Positions 20,185-28,333 of a stretch of DNA of 64,000 nt are shown one piece after another. Every line of letters begins with the position of its first letter. Position 1 is the stretch's first letter. The DNA comes from Pseudonocardia autotrophica (GTDB lineage Bacteria; Actinomycetota; Actinomycetes; Mycobacteriales; Pseudonocardiaceae). A program made the position numbers and the translations under genes. The stretch is from assembly GCF_000717175.1 (NCBI RefSeq), contig NZ_JNYD01000005.1, positions 124,001-188,000 on the forward strand, given 5' to 3'. The notes under the pieces are model-generated. The model did no database searches, was not told the origin of the DNA, and worked only from the letters and a program-made list of their open reading frames with translations.

Positions 20185-20901
20185 TCACGACAGGCCGAGG
20201 GCGGACATGCGCTTGCCGTGGTTGCTCTGCAGGCGCTTGATCAGGGCGCCGATGCCCGCGATGTCGCCGGAGCCGCGGACGATGAAGTCCGCCAGCTCGT
20301 CCCGCTCGGCCACGATGTGCTGCGCCTGGGTGACCGCCTCGCCGAGCAGCCGGCGGCCCCACAGCGCCAGCCGGTCCCGGACCTGGCGGTTCGCCGCGCA
20401 GGCCGCGTGCACCTCGCGCTCGGCGAAGGCGCTGTGCCCGGTGTCGGCCAGCACCGTGCGGACCAGATCCGCGGTCGCCGGGTCGACCCAGCCGGCGACC
20501 TCGCGGTAGAAGTCCGCGGCCAGCCCGTCGCCCACGTAGGCCTTGACCAGCGACTCCAGCCAGGTCCGCGGGCGGGTGGTGGCGTGGTAGGCGTCCACCC
20601 CCGCGACGAACGGCGCCATGGCCTCCTCGACGGCCACGTCGAGCCCGCGCAGGTGGTCCTCGAGCAGCCGGAAGTGCCCCATCTCGGCGGCGGCCATCGC
20701 GGACAGCGCGGCGCGCCCGGTCAGCGTGGGGGCGGTGCGGGCGTCCTCCGCGAGGCGGTCGAAGGCCGAGAGCTCGCCGTAGGCCAGCGCCCCCAGCAGG
20801 TCGACGACGGCCGCGCGCGAGGTGGCGTCGAGAGGGGTGCGACCAGCGTTCTCGCCGGTCCCGACCGTGCTGCCGGCGCCGTCCGCGGCCTCGCCCGTCA
20901 T
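20185..20901 (-). CDS. Ferritin-like fold protein (MiaE-like family)
   Basis: A 238-residue helical protein of the actinobacterial ferritin-like/MiaE_2 group. Metal-ligand candidates are the Glu of [16 protein letters not shown], the Glu and His of [17 protein letters not shown] (ExxH), and later [13 protein letters not shown] and [11 protein letters not shown], consistent with a diiron four-helix bundle. It is annotated in relatives as a tRNA hydroxylase-like protein, but its substrate in actinobacteria is unproven. The start is ATG at 20901; a -10-like TAGGCT (20910-20915, minus strand) just upstream suggests a leaderless mRNA. Confidence 0.82.
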   Translation of the reverse strand: MTGEAADGAGSTVGTGENAGRTPLDATSRAAVVDLLGALAYGELSAFDRLAEDARTAPTLTGRAALSAMAAAEMGHFRLLEDHLRGLDVAVEEAMAPFVAGVDAYHATTRPRTWLESLVKAYVGDGLAADFYREVAGWVDPATADLVRTVLADTGHSAFAEREVHAACAANRQVRDRLALWGRRLLGEAVTQAQHIVAERDELADFIVRGSGDIAGIGALIKRLQSNHGKRMSALGLS

Positions 20902-21243
20902 GGTCGTCGAGCCTAGTCGTCCGGTCGGGTCGCCCGCCCGTCGGCGGTGCACGTCACCCCGGCGTGACGGCGGCGACGCTGACCCGGGCGGCACCCCCGG
21001 GGTATGATGCACGTGCGCGCAGCAGATCGGTCCGTGACCACAGGGGTCGTCGGGAACCGATGCGCAGCGCGGACCGACTGCGACACCCGCCGGGTAACGG
21101 GTCGGCGCCACCGGGCGCCCGACTCACCGGCGCGCAACACGACCTGGTGCGTACAGCGCCTCGACGGCTCTCCCACGCGGCTCCCCGAGCGCGTGGTCGA
21201 CGAGCCGGTGCAGGGCTCCTGTACGCGGAGAGAGGCGATTTCA
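20902..21243 (+). other. Promoter and long 5' leader of the RhlE helicase gene
   Basis: A 342-base stretch without a convincing gene. It holds the minus-strand promoter of the ferritin-like gene and, on the plus strand, a good -10 hexamer TATGAT (21003-21008) with CTGACC (20979-20984) at -35 and 18-base spacing. Transcription would start near 21015, leaving a leader of roughly 230 nt before the helicase start. The leader is rich in self-complementary GC stretches. Long structured leaders are common for DEAD-box helicase genes. Confidence 0.5.
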
Positions 21244-22974
21244 CTGTCCGTCCAGAACGAGACCCCCGAGACCACCGAACCGAACACCGCGCCGGCGCCG
21301 GCCGAGACGGTCGACGCCGACGCCACCGAGGAGGCGCACCCGCTGCAGGCGGGCGCCCCGGTCAAGCCCGAGGCCCCCACCTTCGCCGAGCTGGGCGTCC
21401 GCCCCGAGATCGTGCGGGCGCTGGCCGAGGCCGGCATCGAGCGCACCTTCGCGATCCAGGAGCTCACCCTCCCGCTGGCCCTGGCCGGCGAGGACGTGAT
21501 CGGCCAGGCCCGCACCGGCATGGGCAAGACGCTGGGCTTCGGCGTCCCGCTGCTGCAGCGCGTCACGCCGCCGTCCGAGCAGCCGGCCGCGACCGCCGAG
21601 GGCGAGGCCGCGGACCGGGAGAAGGACGTCCCGCAGGCCCTCGTCGTCGTCCCGACGCGCGAGCTGTGCGTGCAGGTCGCGCAGGACCTGGCCGACGCCG
21701 GCAAGCACCTCGGCATCCGGGTCACCGCCATCTACGGCGGCCGGGCCTACGAGCCGCAGCTCGCCGCGCTGCGCAAGGGCGTCGACGTGGTCGTCGGCAC
21801 GCCCGGCCGGCTGCTCGACCTCGCCGAGCAGCGGCACCTCGTCCTCGGCCGGGTCACGGCCCTGGTCCTCGACGAGGCCGACGAGATGCTCGACCTGGGC
21901 TTCCTGCCCGACGTCGAGCGGATCATGCGGATGCTGCCGGACGAGCGGCACACGATGCTCTTCTCGGCGACCATGCCGGGCCCGATCATCCAGCTCTCCC
22001 GCACCTTCCTCACGCGTCCCACGCACATCCGGGCGGAGGAGGCGGACCAGGGCTCGGTCCACGAGCGCACCAAGCAGTTCGTCTACCGCGCGCACGCGAT
22101 GGACAAGGTCGAGCTGGTCACCCGGGTGCTGCAGGCCCGCGAGCGCGGCCTCACGATGATCTTCGCCCGGACCAAGCGCACCGTGCAGCGCGTCGCGGAC
22201 GACCTGGCCGAGCGCGGGTTCGCCGCCGCGGCCGTGCACGGCGACCTGGGCCAGGGCGCCCGCGAGCAGGCGCTGCGCGCGTTCCGCTCGGGCAAGGTGG
22301 ACGTGCTGGTCGCCACGGACGTCGCGGCCCGCGGCATCGACGTCACGGACGTCACGCACGTCATCAACTACCAGTGCCCCGAGGACACCAAGACCTACGT
22401 CCACCGGATCGGCCGCACCGGCCGCGCCGGCAAGGAGGGCGTGGCGGTCACCCTCGTCGACTGGGACGAGATCCCGCGCTGGAAGCTCGTCTCCGAGGAG
22501 CTGGACCTGGGGATCGACGAGCCGGTCGAGACCTACTCCACCTCGGACCACCTGTACTCCGACCTCGACGTCCCCACGGACGTGACCGGCCGGCTGCCGC
22601 TGAGCAAGCGCACCCGCGCGGGCCTCGACGCGGAGTACGTCGACACCGAGGGCGACCACGGCGGCCGCAAGCGCAAGGGCCGCGAGGAGCGGACCGCCAA
22701 GCCGCGTCGCGAGCGTCAGCGCACCCGGCGCCGCAACGGCGTCCCGGTCGCGGGTCCCGCCGGGGCCCGCCCGGCGGCCGAGGAGGGCGCCGAGCCCGCC
22801 GACGCGCCCGCCGAGGTCGCCGAGGCGGCCACCGGCACGGACGGCGAGGACCCGGCCAAGCCGCGCCGCCGCCGTCGTCGCGGTGGTCGCCGCCGCTCCG
22901 GGGGCGAGGGCGGCACCGCCACCACCACCGAGGGCGGCGCCGAGCGCGCCGAGCCGGACGCCGCGGCCAGCTGA
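21244..22974 (+). CDS. rhlE: DEAD/DEAH-box ATP-dependent RNA helicase (RhlE type)
   Basis: A cytoplasmic ATP-dependent RNA helicase acting in RNA remodelling or decay. All core motifs are present: Q motif FAIQELTLP, motif I ARTGMGKT, Ia PTREL, II DEAD, III SAT, IV MIFARTK, V ATDVAARGIDV and VI HRIGRTGRAG. A Lys/Arg-rich tail of about 100 residues follows the core. The start is unusual: no ATG, GTG or TTG lies at a suitable distance, whereas CTG at 21244 (giving SVQNETPETTEP) has GAGAGG eight bases upstream. The in-frame alternatives are ATT 21238, GTG 21208 or the far ATG at 21007. Confidence 0.93.
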   Translation: MSVQNETPETTEPNTAPAPAETVDADATEEAHPLQAGAPVKPEAPTFAELGVRPEIVRALAEAGIERTFAIQELTLPLALAGEDVIGQARTGMGKTLGFGVPLLQRVTPPSEQPAATAEGEAADREKDVPQALVVVPTRELCVQVAQDLADAGKHLGIRVTAIYGGRAYEPQLAALRKGVDVVVGTPGRLLDLAEQRHLVLGRVTALVLDEADEMLDLGFLPDVERIMRMLPDERHTMLFSATMPGPIIQLSRTFLTRPTHIRAEEADQGSVHERTKQFVYRAHAMDKVELVTRVLQARERGLTMIFARTKRTVQRVADDLAERGFAAAAVHGDLGQGAREQALRAFRSGKVDVLVATDVAARGIDVTDVTHVINYQCPEDTKTYVHRIGRTGRAGKEGVAVTLVDWDEIPRWKLVSEELDLGIDEPVETYSTSDHLYSDLDVPTDVTGRLPLSKRTRAGLDAEYVDTEGDHGGRKRKGREERTAKPRRERQRTRRRNGVPVAGPAGARPAAEEGAEPADAPAEVAEAATGTDGEDPAKPRRRRRRGGRRRSGGEGGTATTTEGGAERAEPDAAAS

Positions 22975-22995
22975 GCCGCCGGTAGGTTCGGCCGG

Positions 22996-24234
22996 GTGCT
23001 GCGCGCCCGACGAGACGTTCCGGTACGCCGCCGCCGCGGGGATCTCGCGGCGGCGGCGTTCCTCGTTCTCGTGCTGGTCGTGGTCGCCGTCGTCTACGGG
23101 ACGCGCAGCCCGGCGGCCGAGACCGGGTCCGTCCCGGCCACGGCACCGGGCGCGGCCCCCGCGGCGGCCACCGCCGTGCCCGCCGGGTTCGCGGAGGCCT
23201 GGCGCGCGGCGAGCGGCGCCGCGCCCGTCCCCGTCGTCGTCGGTCCGGGGGTCGTGACGGCGGACGGCGGGACCGTCGTCGGGCGGGACGCGACCACGGG
23301 TGCCGAACGCTGGCGGTACACCCGGGACCGCCCGCTGTGTACGGTCGCCGAGGGCTTCGGCCGGGCCCTCGCCCTCTACCAGGACGACTCCGGCGAGTGG
23401 TGCAGCGAGCTGACCGCGCTAGACGCGGACCTCGGCACCCGCGGGCCGGCCGCGAACCTCGACGTCCGGCCCGGCGCGCGCCTGCTCGCCGCCGGCAGTG
23501 TGGTGTCGGCCAACAGCCGGGACTACATCGAGACGATGCGGTCGGACCTGGTCACGACCGCCCAGTACGGCGCCGTCGTCGCGCCCGCCCAGCCGGGCCG
23601 ACAGCCGCGGCCGGGGTGCAGCTACACCTCGCTCGCCCTGGGCAGCGGGCGGCTCGGCGTGATCGAGAACTGCGCCGCCGACAGCGGAGACCGGCTCACC
23701 GTGCTGCGCCCGGACGGCTCCGGCGACGCCGACACCCCGAACGTCGAGTTCTCGACGCAGCTCTCCGCCCGCGGTGCGCAGCTGCTCGCGGTGTCGGTGG
23801 ACCGGGAGGCCGTGCTGCTGCCGGGGCCGCCGGAACTGCAGATCCTCGACCGCAGCGGCAACCAGGTGGGCCTGATCGGGCTGGACGTCCCCGAGTCGGA
23901 GATCGCCCCGCCCGCGGACGGGATCGGCGCCACCGCGAGCGACACCGCCCGCACCTACTGGTGGAGCGGCTCGCGGACGATCGCGCTGGACCGGACCGGC
24001 CTCGCGCCCGTCTGGACGTTGCGCGGCACACTCGGTCCCGGCACGGCCTACGCGGGCGGCTGGCTGGTCCCCGTGCCGGCGGGGATCGCCGTCGTCGACC
24101 CGCTGCGCGGCACGGTCGAGCGGACGATCCCGGTGGACCGAGCCGGGTACACCGGGAAGGTCCTGCTCGCCGCGCAGGGCGGGATGCTCTACGAGCAGCG
24201 CGGCGGTGAGCTCGTGGCCCTGCGGCCGCTCTAG
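22996..24234 (+). CDS. Membrane-anchored PQQ-like beta-propeller protein
   Basis: A 412-residue protein with an Arg-rich start, one membrane segment (LAAAAFLVLVLVVVAVVYG, about 17-35) and an exported domain of repeated beta motifs: VVGRDATTGAERWRY, LTALDADLG, LTVLRPDGSG, LQILDRSGN and IAVVDPLRGTVERTI. These match PQQ-like propeller repeats without cofactor or catalytic residues. It follows rhlE by 21 bases on the same strand, the same order I recall for Rv3211-Rv3212. Its TAG stop shares the sequence CTAG with the stop of the convergent aldo/keto reductase gene. Its role is unknown. Confidence 0.8.
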   Translation: MLRARRDVPVRRRRGDLAAAAFLVLVLVVVAVVYGTRSPAAETGSVPATAPGAAPAAATAVPAGFAEAWRAASGAAPVPVVVGPGVVTADGGTVVGRDATTGAERWRYTRDRPLCTVAEGFGRALALYQDDSGEWCSELTALDADLGTRGPAANLDVRPGARLLAAGSVVSANSRDYIETMRSDLVTTAQYGAVVAPAQPGRQPRPGCSYTSLALGSGRLGVIENCAADSGDRLTVLRPDGSGDADTPNVEFSTQLSARGAQLLAVSVDREAVLLPGPPELQILDRSGNQVGLIGLDVPESEIAPPADGIGATASDTARTYWWSGSRTIALDRTGLAPVWTLRGTLGPGTAYAGGWLVPVPAGIAVVDPLRGTVERTIPVDRAGYTGKVLLAAQGGMLYEQRGGELVALRPL

Positions 24235-25058
24235 AACTCCTCGTAGGTCTCCGGGTCCTGGTCCCAGATCCGGCCGCGCTCGAGCGCGGACAGGGCCGCC
24301 ATCTCGTCGTCGGAGAGCTCGAAGCCGAACAGGTCGAGGTTGGTGCGCTGCCGCTCCGGGTCCGCGGACTTCGGGATCGGCACCGCGCCGAGCTGCACGT
24401 GCCAGCGCAGGATCGCCTGCGCCGGGGTGACGCCGTGGGCCTCGGCAATGCGCACGACGGTCGGTTCGGCCAGCAGCTCGCCGCGGCCCATCGGGCTCCA
24501 GCTCTCGGTGACGACGCCGAGCTCGGCGTGCACCTCGCGCAGCGCGGCCTGCGGGAAGTACGGGTGCATCTCGACCTGGTTCATCGCCGGCACCACGCCG
24601 GTCTCGTCGACCAGCCGGCGCAGGTGGGCCTCGGTGAAGTTCGAGACGCCGATCGACCGGACCAGCCCCTCCTCGCGCAGCCGGATCATCGCCTTCCAGC
24701 TGTCCACGTACTTGTCCAGGCGCGGCAGCGGCCAGTGGACGAGGTAGAGGTCGACGTAGTCCAGGCCGAGGTTGTCGAGGGACTCCTGGAAGCCCTTGAG
24801 GGTCTCTTCGTAGCCGTGGTGGCGGCCGGCGAGCTTCGTCGCGACGAGGATCTCCTCACGCGGCAGGTCGTACTCGCGGACGGCGCGCCCGACCCCCTGC
24901 TCGTTCTCGTACCGCAGCGCGGTGTCGAGGAGCCGGTAGCCGGCGTCGAGGGCGGAGCTCGCGGTGGTCCGGGAGTCGTCGCCGGCGTGCGGGTAGGTGC
25001 CGAAGCCGACCGCCGGGACCTCGCGGCCGTCGAGCATCGTGAGCGAGGGGATCGTCAT
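24231..25058 (-). CDS. Aldo/keto reductase
   Basis: A 275-residue NADPH-dependent (beta/alpha)8 reductase of the 2,5-diketo-D-gluconate reductase-like group. The catalytic tetrad is present: Asp and Tyr in RLLDTALRYENE, Lys in LVATKLAGR and His in LYLVHWPLP. GVSNF and VPIPKSADPERQRTN are the cofactor-binding signatures. The ATG at 25058 starts MTIPSLTMLDGREVP. It is convergent with the propeller gene, the two stop codons overlapping within CTAG at 24231-24234. The substrate is not predictable. Confidence 0.93.
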   Translation of the reverse strand: MTIPSLTMLDGREVPAVGFGTYPHAGDDSRTTASSALDAGYRLLDTALRYENEQGVGRAVREYDLPREEILVATKLAGRHHGYEETLKGFQESLDNLGLDYVDLYLVHWPLPRLDKYVDSWKAMIRLREEGLVRSIGVSNFTEAHLRRLVDETGVVPAMNQVEMHPYFPQAALREVHAELGVVTESWSPMGRGELLAEPTVVRIAEAHGVTPAQAILRWHVQLGAVPIPKSADPERQRTNLDLFGFELSDDEMAALSALERGRIWDQDPETYEEF

Positions 25059-25171
25059 GGAACGACAGTATGTCAGGACAAAGATGGTCGCGAGACCTCG
25101 CGCGTCGTCAAGACTGACGATGCCCGCACAGTGGGCGAAACGGAGCAGCGCAGACGCCCGATGAGGGCAGC

Positions 25172-26023
25172 GTGACCACCTCGTTCCCGCGCTCCGCCAC
25201 CCGCTCCGGCCGGCACGCCGCCCCCTCCCGCCCGGCCGCGTCGACCGGTGCCTGGGTCACCGGCCGGCACGCCCGGCCCACCACGCCGGCTGGTCTTCCG
25301 GAGATGCCGCCCGCCGCCCCCGCGCAGCCCGGCACGCCGCTGCGCTCGCGGACGCCGTACCCCCCTCGCCCCGCCGTCCCGACGCAGCGCACCAACGGGC
25401 AGTACCCGCTGCCGTCGCAGGCGGGTGGTGGGCGGATGCCGCGGCCGGTCGAGCCGGCCATGGCGCAGTACGGCCCCCACACCACCTCCGCGGCAATGGT
25501 CGCGGCCATGCCCGTCGCGCCCGCGGGTGCGTCGGCGGTGCACGCGGTCGGGTCGGGGGTGCACGCCGTCGGGTCGGCGGTGCATGCGGCCGGGTCGGCG
25601 AAGCCGGCGCCGGGGATGCCCGCGTCCGCGCCGGCGATGCTCGCCCCGAACCCGGCATGGATGTCCGCTCCGGTGCCCGCTCCGATGGTCGCGACGCCCG
25701 CCCGGGAGGCCCGCAACGGCCTCGGCCTGGCGGCCGTGGTCCTCGGTCCGATCGCGATCCTGTTCGGCCTGATCCCGCTGACCGGGTTCGTCGCGATCAT
25801 CCTGGGGATCGTGGGCCTGGCCCTCGGGCTCGCCGGGGTCGGCCGGCTCCGCAAGGGCCGGGCCACCAACAAGATCGGCACGACGATCGGCGTCGCCCTG
25901 TCCGCGATCGGCCTGGCGATGGGGATCTACGGCATGGTCGTGCTCTTCCAGGCCACGAACCAGCTGGTCGACGACCTGAACAGCATTCCCGCACCGCCCT
26001 CGGTCTCCGTCCCGGCCACCTGA
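25172..26023 (+). CDS. Proline/alanine-rich DUF4190-like membrane protein
   Basis: A 283-residue protein. Residues 1-185 are low-complexity Pro/Ala/Arg; residues 190-265 contain two hydrophobic segments of the DUF4190 type (GLAAVVLGPIAILFGLIPLTG with FVAIILGIVGLALGLAGVG, then IGVALSAIGLAMGIYGMVVLF). The start is GTG at 25172. The proline-rich domain probably faces the cytoplasm. It contains three copies of a 7-residue repeat, VHAVGSG. No function is assigned. Confidence 0.7.
   Translation: MTTSFPRSATRSGRHAAPSRPAASTGAWVTGRHARPTTPAGLPEMPPAAPAQPGTPLRSRTPYPPRPAVPTQRTNGQYPLPSQAGGGRMPRPVEPAMAQYGPHTTSAAMVAAMPVAPAGASAVHAVGSGVHAVGSAVHAAGSAKPAPGMPASAPAMLAPNPAWMSAPVPAPMVATPAREARNGLGLAAVVLGPIAILFGLIPLTGFVAIILGIVGLALGLAGVGRLRKGRATNKIGTTIGVALSAIGLAMGIYGMVVLFQATNQLVDDLNSIPAPPSVSVPAT
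25538..25600 (+). repeat. 21-bp tandem repeat, three copies (VHAVGSx)
   Basis: Units at 25538-25558, 25559-25579 and 25580-25600 encode VHAVGSG, VHAVGSA and VHAAGSA within the disordered N-terminal half of the membrane protein. They appear to be recent duplications, with few silent changes. Confidence 0.85.
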
Positions 26024-26176
26024 TCCACCCCCTCCCTGCGCCACACCGGGCCGCAGGTGGTCGTGACCCCCGGCCGCAAGGGATGTGCGAGGCCCGCGAC
26101 CGTGTGCGAGGTCCGCCCCGGGTGGGTCGAGTACCGAAGCAGGCGGCGCGACGGACCAACGAGCGGCACGAGCCGC
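26024..26176. other. Convergent intergenic gap without a clear terminator
   Basis: The 153 bases between two convergent membrane-protein genes hold two near-direct copies of TGTGCGAGG-CCCGC (near 26084 and 26102) but no hairpin comparable to the other convergent gaps. Confidence 0.4.
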
Positions 26177-26488
26177 TCAGAACAACCAGTACCCCCCGAG
26201 CACCGCGGCGGCGATCGCGATCGCCAGCCAGGCGGCGAGGGCGCCGCTGCGCCCGTCCCGCCGGTCCGCCACCACCTGCGCGACGACGGCGGCGGCCGCA
26301 GCCAGGCCGTGCCCGACGAGCATCCCCGTGCCCGGCCCCGCGGAGCCGGTCCGGGTGGTGAATGCCCAGCCCGCCAGGAGGACCACGAACAGCCCGACCA
26401 GCCCGGCGGCCAGGACCCCGGAGGTGCCGCGCAGCACGCGTCCGGGCAGGCCCCGGCCCCGGCGCGCCCGGGTCCGCGCGGCCGTCAC
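26177..26488 (-). CDS. Small integral membrane protein coupled to the RecB-type nuclease
   Basis: A 103-residue protein with an Arg-rich start and three hydrophobic segments (VLAAGLVGLFVVLLAGWAF, LVGHGLAAAAAVVAQVVA and ALAAWLAIAIAAAVLGGYW). I recognise no family. The GTG start at 26488 overlaps the nuclease stop by GTGA, so it is translationally coupled to that gene. Confidence 0.7.
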   Translation of the reverse strand: MTAARTRARRGRGLPGRVLRGTSGVLAAGLVGLFVVLLAGWAFTTRTGSAGPGTGMLVGHGLAAAAAVVAQVVADRRDGRSGALAAWLAIAIAAAVLGGYWLF

Positions 26489-27402
26489 GGGACCAGGTCG
26501 TCCCACGGCGCCGCCGCCGGCCCGGCGGCCTGCCCCTCGGGGCAGTGCCGGCGGACGTCGCACGCGGCGCACCGGGAGCCCGGGCGCGGCGGGAAGAGGG
26601 TGTCGGGGTCGCCGCCGGCGGCGAGCGCGTCGGCGGCGTCGGCGGCCTCGAGGGCGCCGCGCTCGGCCCGCGCCACGTGCCCGGCCAGGGAGGCCTCGTC
26701 GTGCTCCCACGCGGCGACCCGGCCGGTCGGCAGGTGGTGCAGCTCGACGCGCCGGCAGTCGCGGCGCAGCGTGCGGGCGGCGCCGAGGGCGTAGAGGGCG
26801 AGGGCCGCCGAGTCCCGCGCGTCGCCGGGCTCGGGGACCCGCCGCCCGGTCTTGTAGTCGACGATCACGGCCGCGCCCGCGTCGCCGTCGATCCGGTCCA
26901 CCCGCCCCTCGGCGACGATCGCCGAGGTCGGCGCGGACACCCAGCGCTCGACGCCCAGCGGCTCCGGCATTCCCTCGACGTGCTCGGCGACGTAGTCGGC
27001 CACCCAGCTGCGGGCCCGGCCGCGGTACTCCGCCTCCTGTGCACCGTCGCGGAAGCCCTCGCCCGACCAGTTGCGGTCGACGAGCGCGGCGGCCTGGTCC
27101 GGGGTCCGCTCCCGCACCGGGCGCAGGTACAACGCGCGCAGCGCGAGGTGCACGACGGCGCCGAGCGTGCTCGCCGCCCGCGGCCCGCCGCGCGGCGGCG
27201 CGGGCTTCTCGACGTAGGTCAGCCGGTAGCGCCGCGGGCAGGACTCCCAGGTCCCGAGCCGGGCGGGCGTGACGCGGACCAGCGGCCGGGCCCACCGGGC
27301 GGCCTCCCGGGCGACCCCGGTGGGCAGCGACCCGTCGTCGAGCAGGTCGTCGAAGCCGAGCTGTCCGCCGCTCCCGGCGGCGCGGGAGGAGGAACCGGGC
27401 AC
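26485..27402 (-). CDS. RecB-family (PD-(D/E)XK) exonuclease with Fe-S cysteines
   Basis: A 305-residue single-domain nuclease of the PDDEXK_1/Cas4-RecB group. It shows the N-terminal CPRRYRLTYVEK, the His motif GAVVHLALRALY, the catalytic IVDYKTGR (Asp...Lys) and the C-terminal cysteine set CAACDVRRHC, which with the N-terminal Cys would hold a [4Fe-4S] cluster. The GTG at 27402 (VPGSSSRAAG) is the first start after the upstream PHP gene's stop at 27440. A stand-alone copy without helicase domains suggests DNA repair or processing, as in other actinobacteria. Confidence 0.85.
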   Translation of the reverse strand: MPGSSSRAAGSGGQLGFDDLLDDGSLPTGVAREAARWARPLVRVTPARLGTWESCPRRYRLTYVEKPAPPRGGPRAASTLGAVVHLALRALYLRPVRERTPDQAAALVDRNWSGEGFRDGAQEAEYRGRARSWVADYVAEHVEGMPEPLGVERWVSAPTSAIVAEGRVDRIDGDAGAAVIVDYKTGRRVPEPGDARDSAALALYALGAARTLRRDCRRVELHHLPTGRVAAWEHDEASLAGHVARAERGALEAADAADALAAGGDPDTLFPPRPGSRCAACDVRRHCPEGQAAGPAAAPWDDLVP

Positions 27403-27439
27403 CGCGTCACGGTACCGGCCGGGCGGCCCCGGCCCGCGC

Positions 27440-28324
27440 TCAGGCGCCCTCGACGACGTCGACGCCGGCGGCCTTCGCGAGCAGCTCGTCGAGGGCGTCG
27501 GGCGCGGTCGTCTCGGCGGCGATCGGGGTGGTCTTGTTGGTGCCGTGGAAGTCGCTGGACCCCGTCGGGACCAGGCCCAGCTCGGCCGCGACCCCGCGCA
27601 GCAGCTCACGGTCCGCGGGGTCGTGGTCGGGGTGGTCGACCTCGACGCCGCTCAGCCCGATCCGGGCCAGGTCGGCCAGCACCGAGGTCTCGATGACCCG
27701 CCCGCGCCGGCGCGCCAGCGGGTGTGCGAACACCGCCACGCCGCCCGCCTCGACGATCATCTCGACGGCCCGCTCGACGGGCGTGTCGGTCTTCGGCTCG
27801 TAGTACTTGCTGCCGGTGCGCAGGATGCCGGCGAAGGCCTCGTTGACCGACTCGACGACCCCGGCCGCGACGAGCGCCCGCCCGAGGTGCGGGCGGCCCG
27901 GCGTGGTGCCCTCCGGGACGAGGTCGAACACGCGGTCGGCGTCGAGCTGCGGGTAGTCGGCGGAGACGTTGCGGGCCATCTTCCGCAGCCGCTCGACGCG
28001 CTCGGCCACCAGCCGCCGCTGCTCGGCGACGATCGCGGGGTGTTCGGGGTCGAACAGGTACCCGAGCAGGTGGACCGACACGGTGGCCTTGTCCCCCGGC
28101 GTCGCCGGCCGCCCGGTGGGGCTCACGCAGGAGAACTCCGCCCCGCGCACCAGCCGCATCCCCCGCGGCAGCACGGCGGCGGCCCGGTCCCAGCCTCCGG
28201 TGGTGTCGTGGTCGGTGAGCGCGAGCGTCGTGACGCCCGCGGCGGCCGCCGTGGCGACCAGCTCCTCGGGGGTCTCGGTGCCGTCCGAGACGGTCGAGTG
28301 GGTGTGCAGGTCGATCAGGGCCAC
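27440..28324 (-). CDS. PHP-domain phosphoesterase
   Basis: A 294-residue metal-dependent phosphoesterase. It shows the complete PHP motifs: DLHTHSTVSDG, ALTDHDTTGG, RGAEFSC, VAVFAHPLARR, GVEVDHPDHD and GSSDFHG, which ligate a trinuclear metal site. Relatives such as YciV/TrpH act on nucleotide 3',5'-bisphosphates or short RNAs, so this is a plausible activity. The GTG start is at 28324, ten bases after the cydB stop on the same strand, and the RecB-type nuclease gene follows by 37 bases. Confidence 0.88.
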   Translation of the reverse strand: MALIDLHTHSTVSDGTETPEELVATAAAAGVTTLALTDHDTTGGWDRAAAVLPRGMRLVRGAEFSCVSPTGRPATPGDKATVSVHLLGYLFDPEHPAIVAEQRRLVAERVERLRKMARNVSADYPQLDADRVFDLVPEGTTPGRPHLGRALVAAGVVESVNEAFAGILRTGSKYYEPKTDTPVERAVEMIVEAGGVAVFAHPLARRRGRVIETSVLADLARIGLSGVEVDHPDHDPADRELLRGVAAELGLVPTGSSDFHGTNKTTPIAAETTAPDALDELLAKAAGVDVVEGA

Positions 28325-28333
28325 CCGCCGACC

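Noticed and set aside
26485..27402. cas4 gene of a CRISPR locus
   Set aside because: The fold and Fe-S cysteines are similar, but there are no other cas genes or repeats, and the context fits a housekeeping RecB-family nuclease.
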